Assembly: GCA_018228685.1 (NCBI GenBank)
Contig: CP073691.1
Span: 310,001-374,000, forward strand
Length of the DNA stretch: 64,000 nt
Reading direction: 5' to 3'
Source: Clostridiaceae bacterium Marseille-Q4149
Lineage (GTDB): Bacteria > Bacillota > Clostridia > Oscillospirales > Oscillospiraceae
Positions 26,022-33,729 of this stretch are shown here, in pieces. The first letter of the stretch is position 1, and the number at the start of each line of letters is the position of its first letter. The notes under the pieces were generated by a model. That model saw only the letters and a list, made by a program, of their open reading frames with translations, had not been told where the DNA came from and ran no database searches. A program made the translations under genes and the position numbers.

Positions 26022-26783
26022 ATGGCAACGGTACACTGCAAGGCCTGCGGAAAGAGCTATAACTACGAGAAAAACGGCTGCTGCCCGGAGTGCGGGGCCT
26101 ATAACCGCCCGCCCCGGCGGGAGCGGGTAGACGCCGACGGCACGGTGCACCACCTGACGGGGCAGGAGCGCCGTTCCGTCCCCCGTGGGGGCAAGGTGTG
26201 CTTCGAGAAGAAGGAGTGCCACGAGAAGAAGGTCTGCTTTGAGGATGAGGCCCGCCAGGTCCGGGAAAAGCTGAATAACCTCAGCGGCCCGGCCCGTCAG
26301 GTGAGCCTGGTGGGGGTGCTGGTGGCGGGGCTGATCATCCTGTCCCTGGTCAGCTCCATCGTCTCCAGCTGTCAGGTCCGCCACACGGATTATTCCGTCG
26401 ACCCGGTCACCCCCGCCACCCAGGAACCGGCGGTGGCCCGGGAATGGCTGGACTGGGATACCTGGCAGGGAGGCCGGGTGGGCCTGTTGGGCGCGTCCTA
26501 TGAGGACGGCGTCCTCCAGGTGGAGCTGGAGATCCACCGGGACCCCGGGGACGTGCTGCTGGACGACCTCCAGCTTTACTGCGTGGACGAGGATGGCCAG
26601 GAGCTGACCCTGCCGCCCTTCAAGGGCAGCTGCCAGGAACGGTACTGGACCCTGCATTTTGACCTGTCCGCCGACTGGTACGACAACCTTCAGTATGTGG
26701 AGCTGCGGCTGCTGAATCCGGACGGGACCCAGGATGGATTTCTCCTTCTGCTATACCAGGACACGAACGTTTTGACAGGCTGA
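26022..26783 (+). CDS. Zinc-ribbon membrane protein
   Basis: The N-terminus of this 253-aa protein has a CKAC/CPEC zinc ribbon (residues 6-24). A charged linker with VCFEKKECHEKKVCFE follows, then one transmembrane helix (VGVLVAGLIILSLVSSIVSS). The extracytoplasmic C-terminal domain (about residues 140-253) may be beta-rich and resembles DUF4352/DUF5067-like folds only loosely. Probably co-transcribed with the DUF2500-like gene. Function unknown. Confidence 0.7.
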   Translation: MATVHCKACGKSYNYEKNGCCPECGAYNRPPRRERVDADGTVHHLTGQERRSVPRGGKVCFEKKECHEKKVCFEDEARQVREKLNNLSGPARQVSLVGVLVAGLIILSLVSSIVSSCQVRHTDYSVDPVTPATQEPAVAREWLDWDTWQGGRVGLLGASYEDGVLQVELEIHRDPGDVLLDDLQLYCVDEDGQELTLPPFKGSCQERYWTLHFDLSADWYDNLQYVELRLLNPDGTQDGFLLLLYQDTNVLTG

Positions 26784-26795
26784 ATGGGCTGACCC

Positions 26796-27138
26796 GGCCC
26801 GCTGAGGGCAGCGGGCCCTACGAAGCGCCTGTCGATAGAACACCCGTAGGGCGGGGCCCGTGTGCTCCGCCTTTTTGCGCCCCGGGCCACCGGGGACGTC
26901 GGCCCCTACTTGGCTCTCCCTCCGGGAGAGCTGTCACCGAAGGTGACTGAGAGGGCCTGTAGGGACGTGATATGGCGCTTTCGTAGGGCGGGGCCCGTGT
27001 CTGCCCACCGTCGTGCTAGCCGACTGGCAGGCATTGTCATGCCCGCCAGCCGGGGCACTTCCTCGAAATCGCCTCGCTTCATCCGCCACCGGCGGCGCTT
27101 CGGCGATTTCCCCGCCTTTTTGTGCCCCGGGCCGCCGG
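26796..27138. repeat. Mosaic of dispersed intergenic repeats
   Basis: No gene is seen here. Elements recognisable elsewhere in the window are a GGCCCGCTG/CAGCGGGCC hairpin (26796-26821), a CTGTCGATAGAACA tag (26829-26842; again at 27422-27435) and one copy of the two-hairpin TTGGCTCTCCC...GAGAGGG element (26910-26955). Confidence 0.8.
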
Positions 27139-27246
27139 GCCTCCGACTGCATCAAGTGCGGCAAGTGCGAAAAGGCCTGTCCCCAGCACCTGCCCATCCG
27201 CCAGCTGCTGGAGCAGGTGTCCCAGGAGTTCGACAAGGCCCGATAA
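27139..27246 (+). pseudogene. C-terminal remnant of a ferredoxin-tailed aldo/keto reductase
   Basis: Only the last 35 codons remain, reading ASDCIKCGKCEKACPQHLPI and ending ...EFDKAR-stop. The CX2CX2CX3CP cluster motif followed by QHLPIR is typical of the C-terminal 4Fe-4S tail of one aldo/keto reductase group. The upstream sequence is unrelated repeat DNA with no start or ribosome site. The body of the gene was therefore lost by deletion or repeat insertion, while its terminator survived. Confidence 0.8.
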
Positions 27247-27259
27247 ACCCCATCTCTGA

Positions 27260-27292
27260 AAAAAGACTGCGGCTCACCACCGCAGTCTTTTT
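27260..27292 (+). terminator. Surviving terminator of the aldo/keto reductase remnant
   Basis: A 13-bp stem (27260-27272 with 27280-27292) with A and T runs at its ends. Confidence 0.85.
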
Positions 27293-27299
27293 CTATGGA

Positions 27300-27465
27300 A
27301 TTCTGCGGATTGCCCGCCCGACAGGATGTTCTGCCGTTAACGCTCCGCAGGGGCGCGGGCTCCGCCCCGCCCACCGGTCCGTTGCTTTTGGGTCGGGTAA
27401 AACCCGGCCCCTACAGGCAAACTGTCGATAGAACATTCGTAGGGGCGGACGACTCTGTCTGCCCC
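27300..27465. repeat. Repeat-derived spacer
   Basis: GC-rich non-coding sequence with a second CTGTCGATAGAACA tag (27422-27435) followed by CGTAGGGGCGG. No gene or promoter is recognised. Confidence 0.55.
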
Positions 27466-28476
27466 TTATTTGGCCCCGCCTGCACACGCCGGACTTTCGT
27501 ACAGCTTCCCGTGCACGAAATAGTTGTACGACCGGCATCCCCCGGCGCACCACGGCCCCATCCGGCACCGGGCGCATTGCCCCGTCAGCATCTCCCGCCG
27601 GAACTGCCGGTTGTACGCAAAGGCCCCCGGGTCCTCCCAGATATCCCGCAGCCTCCGCTGCCGCAGATTCCCCTCGTTGAACCGCTCATCGTACAGCGAC
27701 TCGCACCCCCGCACGTTGCCCGCGCTGTCGATGCCAATGGCGGAGATACCCGCCCTGCACCCCTGGAAGCAGGCCCCATCGGCCCCCCGCAGGCGCAGCT
27801 CCTCATCCGTAAAATACCCCACGTTGTCGGCCGCCCCCAGCATAAACGGCGCTTCCGCCCGGTGCCGCATCACGAAAGCGATGACCTCCGCCGGGTCGAT
27901 GCGCCAGTCCAGCCCCCGGGCGGCGTTGCCCATAGGCGAGCACGCCTGCAGCTGCCACGCCCCGATGCCGGACCCCTCCAGCACCCGGTACAGCTCCTCC
28001 AGCCGCCCCATGCAGTCCCGCCGCAGGGTGGAGATCACCGACACCGGCATCCCCGCCGCCGTCAGCGCCCGGACGGCCTCCATGGCCCGCTTAAAACTCC
28101 CGGCCTGCCGCCCGGCGTCATGCACGTCCTCCGGCCCGTCGATGGACACCGCCACCGACGACACCCCCGCCTGCTTCAGCTGTTCCAGCACCTCCGGCGA
28201 CATCATGTACCCGTTGGTGATCACGTCCACCCGGACGCCCAGCCCGGTCAGCCGCCCGGCGATCTGCGCCCAGTCCCGCCGCAGGAACACCTCGCCCCCG
28301 ATCAGCGATACCCTCCGGCAGCCCAGGTCCGCCAGCTGCTCCGCCGCGTCCAGACACTCCGCCGTGGACAGCTCGTCCGCCCTGGCCCGCCCCCCGGCGG
28401 ACCCGCAGTACCTGCACCCGAAGCAGCACGCTAACGTCAGCTCCCACACGCAGCTCTCCAGCCGGAACCCGCTCAT
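27466..28476 (-). CDS. Radical SAM/SPASM peptide-modifying enzyme candidate
   Basis: In this 336-aa protein, C17, C21 and C24 form the CX3CX2C radical SAM cluster site (CCFGCRYC). The GGE-like motif is LIGGEVFLR. The C-terminal SPASM region has CFQGCRAG, RGCESL and CARCRMGPWCAGGC (from about residue 301). This PqqE-like architecture is typical of enzymes that modify ribosomal peptides. Its ATG overlaps the stop of a 53-aa peptide gene (ATGA), and a PqqD-like protein is encoded at 33360. I infer RiPP maturation; an anaerobic sulfatase-maturase-like role is the alternative. Confidence 0.85.
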   Translation of the reverse strand: MSGFRLESCVWELTLACCFGCRYCGSAGGRARADELSTAECLDAAEQLADLGCRRVSLIGGEVFLRRDWAQIAGRLTGLGVRVDVITNGYMMSPEVLEQLKQAGVSSVAVSIDGPEDVHDAGRQAGSFKRAMEAVRALTAAGMPVSVISTLRRDCMGRLEELYRVLEGSGIGAWQLQACSPMGNAARGLDWRIDPAEVIAFVMRHRAEAPFMLGAADNVGYFTDEELRLRGADGACFQGCRAGISAIGIDSAGNVRGCESLYDERFNEGNLRQRRLRDIWEDPGAFAYNRQFRREMLTGQCARCRMGPWCAGGCRSYNYFVHGKLYESPACAGGAK

Positions 28477-28634
28477 TTCTCTTCCTTGATCACCGGCGCG
28501 GCATACACCGCCATGATGGGCGGCTCCTTCCGGTCCTTGATCCCCGGCCTTTTCAGCGGCTTTTCCTGCATCAGCCGCTCCAGCGCCTCCCTGGGGTCCT
28601 CCTGGGGGTACCCGCTCTGCTTCTTCTCGTTCAT
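28473..28634 (-). CDS. 53-aa candidate RiPP precursor peptide
   Basis: This is a short charged peptide starting MNEKKQSGYPQEDPREALER and ending PPIMAVYAAPVIKEEK. The first 37 residues are polar and helical, like a leader. The C-terminal segment is hydrophobic with one tyrosine and several prolines, like a core, and has no cysteine. GAGGAGG precedes the ATG, and it has a good promoter. Its stop overlaps the radical SAM start. No database family is recognised. Confidence 0.65.
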   Translation of the reverse strand: MNEKKQSGYPQEDPREALERLMQEKPLKRPGIKDRKEPPIMAVYAAPVIKEEK

Positions 28635-28670
28635 GGTCAGAAACCTCCTCATCTGTTGGTTATCTCCTCC

Positions 28671-28699
28671 ATTATACCACCCCCGCCCCCCTCCGTCCA
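28671..28699 (-). promoter_or_regulatory. Promoter of the peptide-radical SAM operon
   Basis: Minus-strand TGGACG (28694-28699), 17-base spacer, TGG-TATAAT (28671-28676). Confidence 0.65.
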
Positions 28700-28721
28700 C
28701 CCCGGTTTCCCCAGAATGCAC

Positions 28722-28750
28722 TTGCATTCGACGCTTCTTTGTGATACAAT
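28722..28750 (+). promoter_or_regulatory. Upstream promoter of the VWA gene
   Basis: TTGCAT (28722-28727), 17-base spacer, TACAAT (28745-28750). Confidence 0.65.
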
Positions 28751-28793
28751 GCCAAGCAGGCGTAAAAATATCGCAAACAAGCCCCAAAACCTC

Positions 28794-28822
28794 TTGCAAA
28801 CGATATCGGAATGGTGTACAAT
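28794..28822 (+). promoter_or_regulatory. Second promoter of the VWA gene
   Basis: TTGCAA (28794-28799), 17-base spacer, TACAAT (28817-28822), exactly 72 bases after the first and nearly identical to it. The leader that follows holds a GGGGCC/GGCCCC hairpin near 28863-28880. Confidence 0.65.
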
Positions 28823-28909
28823 GGATACCATCCAGAACTGTCCCTGCAAAACCCAAGTCAATTGGGGCCGCCCGGCCCCCAAAATAAACGAAATGGGAGG
28901 AATGAGAAA

Positions 28910-31900
28910 ATGAAAACATGGAAACGGGCGTTGGCACTCGTGCTGGCGCTGGTCATGGCCCTGTCTCTGGTGGCCCTGCCATCGTTTGCCGAAGGCGAGG
29001 AGACCGGCGGCGGCACGGAGTCCGGCCCCAAGTGGGATGACCCGGGATCCATCCTGCTCAACAAGGTGGCCCAGCCTGTAGAGAACAAGGAGGGCATCTA
29101 CGAGATCACCCTGACCATCCAGGGCAAGAACTTCGAGACCAACTCCGACGTGGTCCTGGTCATCGACAAATCTGGCAGTATGAACGATGACGACAAACTT
29201 CTGGATACCAAAAAGGCTGCCATTGCCTTTGGCGAGAAGTTGCTGACGAAGGGCAGTACTACCCGCATCGCCATTGTCACTTACGCCGAAACCGCTGCGA
29301 GCATCAACAACGGTCATTTCTATACCGCCGATGAGCTGGATGCTTTTAAGAGTCAGATCAATGGCATCAAAGCCAGCGGCGGCACCAACCAGCAGGCCGG
29401 TATCCATGTGGCCCAGCAGTTGCTGGACTCTGATTCTCCCGTAGGCAATCTGAAGAACATCGTCATCCTGTCCGATGGTGTACCTACCTACAGCTATGCC
29501 ATCACAGGCTCCATCACCTGCACCCGGGATGCTTACGTAGAGCGTGATTCTAAATATGTAGATCATGTTTATGCAACGATGGATGTGGACTGGTCTACTG
29601 CAAACATTGTCTGCAACCATAATAATCGTATTGGTAGCGGTTACGGTATTGGTGTGAAAAAGCAGTCCGGCCTAAGCGTTAATAGTTGTGGTAAATATTC
29701 AAGTTATATCAGCCACGGTATCGCCACCATTTGGGAGGCCAAGCAGGCCAAGGCTACCGGGACCACCATCTTCTCCGTGGCCCTCCAGGTCGACACTGAA
29801 GGTGAGAACATCCTGAAGGCTTGCGCCACCGATCCCACCAAGGGCTACTACGCCATTGGCAAGAATGACAACGTGGAGACCAAACTCAAGGACGCCTTCA
29901 CTGCCATCGCCGGCAGCATTGCCATCGCTGCCAAAAACGGCAAGGTCACTGACCCCATGAGCGATTACGTCAGCCTGGACTTCACTGGCAACCCCGTGGT
30001 CACCAGTGACGAGGCCGTCTACAAAAATGGCCAGGCAGACGTCTACCTGAGCCAGGGCACCGTCACCCGCAATGAGCAGACCCTCAGCTGGGATGTCGGC
30101 AACATCAACGAGGACTCCCCGGCCATCATGAAATACCGTGTCCACCTCAATGACAACGTTGAGTCGGGTAATACCTATCCCACCAACAAAACCACCACCT
30201 TTAACTACACGGATTACCAGGGTAATCCTGCCGAGAAGGAGTTCCCGATTCCCACTGTGAATCCCGAGGGCGGCACCATCCTCGTGCATTACTATCTGGT
30301 CGACGCCGATGGCAAGCCCATCAACGCTGACGGCAAAGTTATGGATTCTCCCGAAAAGGCCCAGGTACTGGCACAGCCGGAGAATTTCCAGTATAACGGC
30401 ACCGACGCCCTGGACTATAACTCCTCCTACGACGTCTCCAAGAAGAACATCGAAGGCGCTACCTACTATGGCTATACCCTCAATGGCCGCGATGCGGCGA
30501 ACCCCGATGTTCAGGGACGTGAGGATACGGTCTCTGTTGAGATCACTTCCACCAACGCCAACCGCGAGGTCTGGTTCGCCTACTATCAGACCTTCAACGT
30601 GGCCCACGTCCGCATGGACGAGAACGGCGCGGCTAAGACAGTGAATACGGATACCTACCCCGTCAGCGCTGAGTTTAACCTGACGGATAAGGTCACCAGC
30701 AACTACCTCTACGGCGGCGCATTCAACAATCCCGCCTGCACCGAGCCCTATCCCTTCACCAACGAAGGCGAAACCGGCCTCAGCTTTGCTCCCCAGGCTG
30801 GCGCTACCTACTATATCTGGGAAGTGCCCAACACCTACCTGATCCCCAAGGTCCTGTATGGCAATGGCCACTATGAGGACACCGGCTACCAGATGGATGT
30901 TGTCGGCCTCTACATGGTTTCCGCCATCGACCGCATCAACTACGCCGAGGTCGGCTTCTATCTGGATGATAAGCGGACCAAGGCAGACCAGACTACCTAT
31001 ACGGATATTGTGGACAATCGCGAAGAAACCAAGATCGCCACTGTTTCCGGCTCGGTGGCCTTCAGCAATGTTTCCATCACCAAGAAGGACACGACCACGG
31101 ACGTGTATACCGCCAGTAGCCTGGTTCCCGCCGATAAGTATGGCTACATGCTGTGCTACGGTGTGAGCAAGGAAAGTAAGTGGCAGACCGCAGGCGAGTC
31201 CTTCACCTATTACCCCTACTGGGTCACCCTGGACGGTGTGGAGGTCACCAACGGCACCACCCGCACGGTCACCTATAACGGCCCTGGCAATAGCCAGCCC
31301 AGCGTTAGCGATAGCTATGACCGCGCCGCTGAATGCAAGACTCCTGCGGCAAATGCGTCTGCTCAGCTGTTGCTGATGGATAGCTACTGCGCCGACGGTA
31401 CGCCCATCGCTGCCGACACCCCCGCCGTGGAGAACGTCACCGTCACCGTGGTGGATGCGGCCAAGACCTACGAGCTTACCGTTTCCGCCGGTACCGGCAT
31501 CCGTGACCAGGTGGCCTACCAGGCCCCCGCCGGCAAGGTCTTTGCCGGTTGGTTCGCCGACCAGGCTTACACCACCCCCGCTGACCTGGACCAGGTCACG
31601 GAGGACACCACCATCTACGCCAAGTATGTCAGCGACTCCTATCTGGACCTGGCTTACAGCCGCACCGGCCTGTTCCGTCTCCGTGGCGTCACCCTGATCT
31701 CTGCCGTGGATAACCCCGCCAACTATCAGGCCTCCGGCTTCGTCGTTGGTGACCAGAAGGTTGACGTCTCCTACGCCAGCCGTTATCGGATCTTCAAGAC
31801 TCCCGCCAACCTGTTCGGCGCGGCCCGTGACGCCAAGCTCATGCTGGCTGATAAGAGCCTCTCCGGCACCGGCACTCTGGAAGTCACCCCCTATTGGATC

Positions 31901-31972
31901 ACCCTGGACGGCACCGAGGTCCACGGCGTCACCCACACCCTGCATTACAACACCCGCACCATTTGGGAGTGA
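28910..31972 (+). CDS. Large secreted von Willebrand factor A protein
   Basis: This 1020-aa protein has a signal peptide ending LVALPSFA. The VWA domain is at about residues 80-340, with the MIDAS motif DKSGSMNDD and later ILSDGVPTYS. Repeated extracellular domains follow, with MucBP/pilin-like pieces (TILVHYYLVDADGKPI). A roughly 110-residue unit occurs twice near the end (YYPYWVTLDG... and VTPYWITLDG...), separated by a Listeria-Bacteroides-type repeat (VFAGWFAD). No LPXTG or terminal membrane helix is seen, so its anchoring is unclear. The ATG at 28910 follows GGGAGG. The next gene starts 15 bases later. Confidence 0.85.
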   Translation: MKTWKRALALVLALVMALSLVALPSFAEGEETGGGTESGPKWDDPGSILLNKVAQPVENKEGIYEITLTIQGKNFETNSDVVLVIDKSGSMNDDDKLLDTKKAAIAFGEKLLTKGSTTRIAIVTYAETAASINNGHFYTADELDAFKSQINGIKASGGTNQQAGIHVAQQLLDSDSPVGNLKNIVILSDGVPTYSYAITGSITCTRDAYVERDSKYVDHVYATMDVDWSTANIVCNHNNRIGSGYGIGVKKQSGLSVNSCGKYSSYISHGIATIWEAKQAKATGTTIFSVALQVDTEGENILKACATDPTKGYYAIGKNDNVETKLKDAFTAIAGSIAIAAKNGKVTDPMSDYVSLDFTGNPVVTSDEAVYKNGQADVYLSQGTVTRNEQTLSWDVGNINEDSPAIMKYRVHLNDNVESGNTYPTNKTTTFNYTDYQGNPAEKEFPIPTVNPEGGTILVHYYLVDADGKPINADGKVMDSPEKAQVLAQPENFQYNGTDALDYNSSYDVSKKNIEGATYYGYTLNGRDAANPDVQGREDTVSVEITSTNANREVWFAYYQTFNVAHVRMDENGAAKTVNTDTYPVSAEFNLTDKVTSNYLYGGAFNNPACTEPYPFTNEGETGLSFAPQAGATYYIWEVPNTYLIPKVLYGNGHYEDTGYQMDVVGLYMVSAIDRINYAEVGFYLDDKRTKADQTTYTDIVDNREETKIATVSGSVAFSNVSITKKDTTTDVYTASSLVPADKYGYMLCYGVSKESKWQTAGESFTYYPYWVTLDGVEVTNGTTRTVTYNGPGNSQPSVSDSYDRAAECKTPAANASAQLLLMDSYCADGTPIAADTPAVENVTVTVVDAAKTYELTVSAGTGIRDQVAYQAPAGKVFAGWFADQAYTTPADLDQVTEDTTIYAKYVSDSYLDLAYSRTGLFRLRGVTLISAVDNPANYQASGFVVGDQKVDVSYASRYRIFKTPANLFGAARDAKLMLADKSLSGTGTLEVTPYWITLDGTEVHGVTHTLHYNTRTIWE

Positions 31973-31987
31973 GGAAAGGAGAAACCC

Positions 31988-32155
31988 ATGAACGAAACTT
32001 TTATCCCTCCTGAGCTCCAGGAAGTCATTGTGGGCACTCCGGGAAAGGTGCCCAGCAATACGGGTATTCTCAGCATCGGCGATGGCCGCTATGCTATGAC
32101 CCTCCCCGATGGCACCAAGGTCGTCGTGGACCAGTACGGCAACATCATCGGCTGA
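31988..32155 (+). CDS. 55-aa peptide, candidate RiPP precursor or partner
   Basis: It starts MNETFIPPELQEVIVGTPGK and ends VVVDQYGNIIG. AAAGGAG precedes the ATG. The N-terminal F-x2-P-x-L (FIPPEL) followed by hydrophobics resembles the Y-x2-P-x-L leader motif that PqqD-like RRE proteins recognise in lasso-type precursors. The C-terminal part is glycine, aspartate and tyrosine rich, without cysteine. It lies between the VWA gene and the HPr-kinase-like and PqqD-like genes. It could also be a small structural subunit of the surface protein. Confidence 0.6.
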   Translation: MNETFIPPELQEVIVGTPGKVPSNTGILSIGDGRYAMTLPDGTKVVVDQYGNIIG

Positions 32156-32231
32156 GCAAACCCCAGGCTAAGCAAAAACCCCAAGCGGGGGGATGGCATC
32201 CCATCCCCCCGCTTTCTTCCATCCCCCCCTC

Positions 32232-32505
32232 TTGGCTCTCCCTCTGGGAGAGCTGTCACCGAAGGTGACTGAGAGGGCCTGTAGGGCGGGGCCCATGTGC
32301 CCCGCCGTCAATTATCGGCCACCCCCTTGCCATGTCATTCCGAGGAGGCCCGCAGGGCCGACGTGGGCCCGGCATCAACCGCCGGGTCTGCCGAATGCAC
32401 GTTCCTTATGCGTTCGGCTGGAATCCGCGTCCCCATCCGAATCCCCGCCCCCTACGGACTTGGCTCTCCCTCTGGGAGAGCTGTCACCGAAGGTGACTGA
32501 GAGGG
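32232..32505 (+). repeat. Two copies of the two-hairpin dispersed repeat with spacer
   Basis: Copies lie at 32232-32277 and 32460-32505, both in plus orientation. Between them is a CATTCCGAGGAGGCCCGCAG-type element that also occurs in the 36.4-37.0 kb array. The 392-base gap 32156-32547 contains no gene. Confidence 0.85.
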
Positions 32506-32547
32506 CCCTACCACCCCAACCACCCACACCCCCCAAAAATAACGCCT

Positions 32548-33315
32548 ATGAAATTTCGTCTCAACCTGGCTGGCGTCCCTGTGGACGTCACCACCCAATA
32601 CGATGAATACTATCCGTATTTTTCTCCCTACCTGGAAAAAAATACCGGGACATCCCCCCTTATCCCGCCTTGTCCCGCCAATGACCGGGACATTCCCGCC
32701 GTGGAAATTTCCCCCCGGCGGCTTCAGACAGCTTCCAGAATTTACCCGCCGGATTCCGCCGCGTATTATGTGGAATATATGGAACTCTGCCCCGCCATCT
32801 CCTCTGCCATCACGGTTTTTGACCGCATCGTGTTCCACGCGGTTTCCTTTATCTGGAAGGACCTGGCCTGGCTGGTCACCGCCCCCAGCGGCACCGGCAA
32901 GTCCACCCACTATTGTCTCTGGAAACTCCTCTGTCCCGATGAAATTCAGATCATAAATGGGGATAAACCCATTGTATATATTGAAAATGACGAAGCATTC
33001 GTCACAACTTCTCCCTGGACAGGCAAAGAGAACATGTCTCAACGCCTGACCGCTAAATTAGGCGGAATTATTATCTTGGAACAGTCCGATTCCAACGAAA
33101 TCACACGCCTGACCGTTCACGAATCCGCCGGGAAAGTCTTTTCCCAGTTTCTTTTTGATTGCAATACCGAACAGGAAGCAAAAACTGCCTGTCGTATCGC
33201 AGAAAAAATGCTGAAAACACCGGTTTGGCTCCTGAAAAACCGCGGCGATATCGAATCTGCCAAATTGTGCCGGAAAGCTCTGGAAACCTATCTGGCTTCC
33301 TCCGATTCCCACTGA
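32548..33315 (+). CDS. HPr-kinase-like P-loop protein
   Basis: This 255-aa protein has a P-loop APSGTGKST at residues 112-120, then INGDKPIVYIEND and SPWTGKE (155-161). That is the pattern of HPr-kinase/PEPCK-like proteins found in peptide-maturation clusters, such as the lasso-peptide kinases and the ScmC type. The N-terminal 100 residues are less conserved. No good ribosome site precedes the ATG, and a repeat lies just upstream. It has lower GC than its surroundings. Probably pairs with the PqqD-like gene 44 bases downstream to bind or phosphorylate a peptide; that role is inferred. Confidence 0.75.
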   Translation: MKFRLNLAGVPVDVTTQYDEYYPYFSPYLEKNTGTSPLIPPCPANDRDIPAVEISPRRLQTASRIYPPDSAAYYVEYMELCPAISSAITVFDRIVFHAVSFIWKDLAWLVTAPSGTGKSTHYCLWKLLCPDEIQIINGDKPIVYIENDEAFVTTSPWTGKENMSQRLTAKLGGIIILEQSDSNEITRLTVHESAGKVFSQFLFDCNTEQEAKTACRIAEKMLKTPVWLLKNRGDIESAKLCRKALETYLASSDSH

Positions 33316-33359
33316 CCACGCATAAACGCAAAAATAGTTCTAAAAAATGGTGATTTATT

Positions 33360-33641
33360 ATGAAATATACCGTTATTCCAGGCGTAATTCTTACGAAAAT
33401 ATGCGATGAAGATTTCCTGGTGGCCACCGGCCCCGCCCGTGGCCGCGTCCCGTATGTTGAGGGGATCAATTCCACCGGAGCATACTTTTTCTCGAAAATA
33501 AATGAGGGACTTTCTACAGAAGAAATTATAGAAGATGCTGTAAAATTATATGAAACGCCGGAAGAGGTTATTGCGCCCTCCTTTGAGCGCTTTATAGAGT
33601 CCCTCCTCCGCTCCGGCTATCTTGAAAAAAGTGAATTGTGA
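33360..33641 (+). CDS. PqqD-like RiPP recognition element protein
   Basis: This 93-aa protein matches the small winged-helix PqqD family in size and pattern (VEGINSTGAYFFSKINEGLS, then EEIIEDAVKLY and FIESLLRSGYLE). Such proteins bind leader peptides and deliver them to a modifying enzyme. Encoded after the HPr-kinase-like gene, with AT-rich codon use unlike the neighbouring housekeeping genes. A partner radical SAM/SPASM enzyme is encoded at 27466-28476. Confidence 0.82.
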   Translation: MKYTVIPGVILTKICDEDFLVATGPARGRVPYVEGINSTGAYFFSKINEGLSTEEIIEDAVKLYETPEEVIAPSFERFIESLLRSGYLEKSEL

Positions 33642-33656
33642 AATAATAATCATTGC

Positions 33657-33685
33657 TTGACGGGAAAATAAATATTTGATACAAT
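33657..33685 (+). promoter_or_regulatory. Promoter of the sodium symporter gene
   Basis: TTGACG (33657-33662), 17-base spacer, TACAAT (33680-33685). Confidence 0.75.
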
Positions 33686-33729
33686 AACAAAGCTTCAAAT
33701 CAAATATTTATACAAAAAGGAGAAGAATC

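Noticed and set aside
31988..33641. Complete lasso peptide cluster
   Set aside because: A PqqD-like protein and an HPr-kinase-like protein are present, but there is no B2 protease or asparagine-synthetase-like cyclase in the window.
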